Below, piece after piece: positions 13,093 to 14,080 of a stretch of DNA of 14,080 nucleotides. This DNA is from JADYYB01 sp964402985 (GTDB lineage: Bacteria; Pseudomonadota; Alphaproteobacteria; Rhizobiales; Kaistiaceae): positions 1-14,080 of the forward strand of contig CAYOET010000105.1 in assembly GCA_964402985.1 (NCBI GenBank), given 5' to 3'. How positions within the stretch are numbered: position 1 is the first letter of the stretch; each line of letters starts with the position of its first letter. The translations under genes were made by a program, and so were the position numbers. The notes beneath the pieces were generated by a model. It made no database searches and was not told the origin of the DNA. It worked only from the letters and a program-made list of their open reading frames with translations.

Positions 13093-13868
13093 GCGAGACG
13101 GTTGGCGACCCGGGTGGCGCGCGTCGGCCGATGCCCGAAATCGCGATCGAGATGGCCGGCGTGAACAAATGGTTCGGCCAGTATCACGCCCTCCGCGACA
13201 TCGACCTCACCGTGAAGCGCGGCGAGCGGATCGTGATCTGCGGCCCGTCGGGCTCGGGCAAATCCACCCTCATCCGCACCATCAACGGCCTCGAGCCGCA
13301 CGAGACCGGACGCATCGTCGTCGACGGCATCGAACTCACCAAGGACCTCAAGCGGATCGAGAATGTGCGCCGCGACGTCGGCATGGTCTTCCAGCACTTC
13401 AACCTCTTCCCGCACCTCACCATCCTTCAGAACTGCACCCTCGCCCCGATCAACGTCCGCCGCATCCCGGCCCGGGAAGCCGAGGAGACGGCGATGCACT
13501 TCCTCACTCGCGTGCGGATCCCCGAACAGGCGCACAAATATCCCGGCCAGCTCTCGGGCGGTCAGCAGCAGCGCGTGGCGATCGCCCGCGCCCTCACCAT
13601 GAACCCGCGCATCATGCTCTTCGACGAGCCGACCTCGGCGCTCGACCCCGAAATGGTCAAGGAGGTCCTCGACGTCATGGTCAGCCTCGCCGAGGACGGC
13701 ATGACGATGCTGGTCGTCACCCACGTCATGGGCTTCGCCCGCCAGGTCGCCGACCGCGTGATCTTCATGGACGCCGGCCAGATCGTCGAGATGGCCGACC
13801 CCGAGACGTTCTTCACCGCCCCCAAGCACGACCGCACCCGCCTCTTCCTGAGCCAGATCCTGGAATAG
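13089..13868 (+). CDS. aapP: General L-amino acid ABC transporter ATP-binding protein AapP
   Basis: A 259-residue ATPase that energises AapQM. The TTG at 13089 is preferred: GGGGAGG lies five bases before it, it overlaps the aapM stop (TTGA), and rhizobial AapP also has a short N-terminal extension. The ATG at 13131 would give 245 residues with a poorer ribosome site. Landmarks: Walker A GPSGSGKST (52-60), Q-loop Q102 in VFQHFNLFPHLT, ABC signature LSGGQQQR (155-162), Walker B IMLFDE (175-180, catalytic E180), D-loop SALD (183-186) and H-switch H212. The sequence after the H-switch reads VTHVMGFAR, where relatives nearly always have VTHEMGFAR; all catalytic residues are intact, so this is a substitution of unclear effect. 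The C-terminus RLFLSQILE is family-typical. It is the last gene of the operon. Confidence 0.94.
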   Translation: MSETVGDPGGARRPMPEIAIEMAGVNKWFGQYHALRDIDLTVKRGERIVICGPSGSGKSTLIRTINGLEPHETGRIVVDGIELTKDLKRIENVRRDVGMVFQHFNLFPHLTILQNCTLAPINVRRIPAREAEETAMHFLTRVRIPEQAHKYPGQLSGGQQQRVAIARALTMNPRIMLFDEPTSALDPEMVKEVLDVMVSLAEDGMTMLVVTHVMGFARQVADRVIFMDAGQIVEMADPETFFTAPKHDRTRLFLSQILE

Positions 13869-13909
13869 CCGCCGGCCGGCCGTGCCGTCAGACCGAGGCG
13901 GCTGGCGGC
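13868..13909 (+). terminator. Possible terminator hairpin after aapP
   Basis: GCCGCCGGCC (13868-13877) can pair with GGCTGGCGGC (13900-13909) over 10 bp with one G-U pair and a 22-base loop. It begins at the last base of the aapP stop and lies before the convergent tRNA gene. There is no T-run and the loop is long, so the call is weak. Confidence 0.3.
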
Positions 13910-13941
13910 CGCCCCTAACGCGTCTCGATCACTCAAGGGAT

Positions 13942-14018
13942 TGGTGCACCCGCCGCGATTCGAACGCGGGACCTCTGCCTTCGGAGGGCAGCACTCTATC
14001 CAGCTGAGCTACGGGTGC
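13942..14018 (-). tRNA. tRNA-Arg (anticodon CCG)
   Basis: The minus strand folds into a full 77-base tRNA. The 7-bp acceptor is GCACCCG / CGGGTGC, with discriminator A and an encoded CCA. The D-arm contains AGCTCAGCTGGATAGAG. The anticodon stem CTGCC / GGCAG encloses the loop CTCCGAA, giving anticodon CCG, which reads the arginine codon CGG. There is a 5-base variable loop, and the T-arm is CCGCG-TTCGAAT-CGCGG. All stems pair perfectly. It converges on the aap operon. Confidence 0.96.
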
Positions 14019-14041
14019 AGGAACGCATGGGCTGGAGGGCC

Positions 14042-14070
14042 TTGATAGCCTAAGAGCGCGGGCGCCTCAA
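14042..14070 (-). promoter_or_regulatory. Promoter of tRNA-Arg(CCG)
   Basis: On the minus strand, TTGAGG (14065-14070) and TATCAA (14042-14047) are separated by exactly 17 bases. The predicted start near 14035 is about 17 bases upstream of the mature tRNA 5' end, which suits a short tRNA leader. Confidence 0.5.
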
Positions 14071-14080
14071 CGTCGACCGC

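Noticed and set aside
9341..13829. Minus-strand open frames opposite the aap genes (9341-10744, 11935-13089, 13044-13829)
   Set aside because: Charged, repetitive sequence with no domain; the plus strand encodes an unambiguous aapJQMP operon.
13942..14018. tRNA-Arg as the attachment site of an integrated element
   Set aside because: No integrase gene and no duplicated tRNA 3' end is visible within the window; the flanking aap operon is core-like.

Overview
The window looks like chromosomal DNA of a high-GC alphaproteobacterium, most likely of the Hyphomicrobiales (Rhizobiales). The reasons are the strong G/C bias at third codon positions, a complete AapJQMP-type general amino acid ABC transporter very close to the rhizobial one, a DUF1344-like small exported protein, and a tRNA-Arg(CCG). 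No insertion sequence, phage gene or CRISPR array was seen.

Layout. (1) 1-4375 is a periplasmic oxidation block. It holds the N-terminal part of a PQQ-dependent (quinoprotein) dehydrogenase on the minus strand, running off the left edge, then a LuxR-type regulator, also minus. Divergent from these are two exported beta-propeller proteins of the SMP-30/gluconolactonase type: the first with a Sec signal, the second with a twin-arginine signal and the SMP-30 metal and substrate residues. A dyad TCCCCC-N4-GGGGGA occurs twice here. One copy abuts a predicted -35 box upstream of the dehydrogenase; the other is the core of a perfect 20-bp palindrome between luxR and the first SMP-30-like gene. The LuxR protein is the natural candidate to bind both. 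(2) 4565-7975 holds a small exported DUF1344-like protein (minus). Divergent from it is a tightly packed set of three exported proteins: two DUF3500 paralogs and a stand-alone EF-hand protein that resembles the soluble N-terminal domain of HupE/UreJ-type membrane proteins. (3) 8034-9200 is a YihY/BrkB-type membrane protein. It is followed by a non-coding stretch that keeps only about 40 codons of the C-terminus of a Gfo/Idh/MocA oxidoreductase. (4) 9713-13868 is a complete aapJ-aapQ-aapM-aapP operon (binding protein, two permeases, ATPase), with a predicted promoter and a structured leader. (5) 13942-14018 is tRNA-Arg(CCG) on the minus strand, with a good promoter upstream.

How it fits together. 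In block 1 the likely logic is periplasmic oxidation of an alcohol or sugar by the quinoprotein, with lactone hydrolysis by an SMP-30-type enzyme, under LuxR control; the substrate is unknown. Block 2 is of unknown function: its proteins are all exported, are translationally linked, and carry conserved His and Asp/Glu motifs that suggest metal handling. Block 4 imports amino acids. Most genes have clear ribosome binding sites. Two start choices rest on them: GTG for yihY and TTG for aapP.
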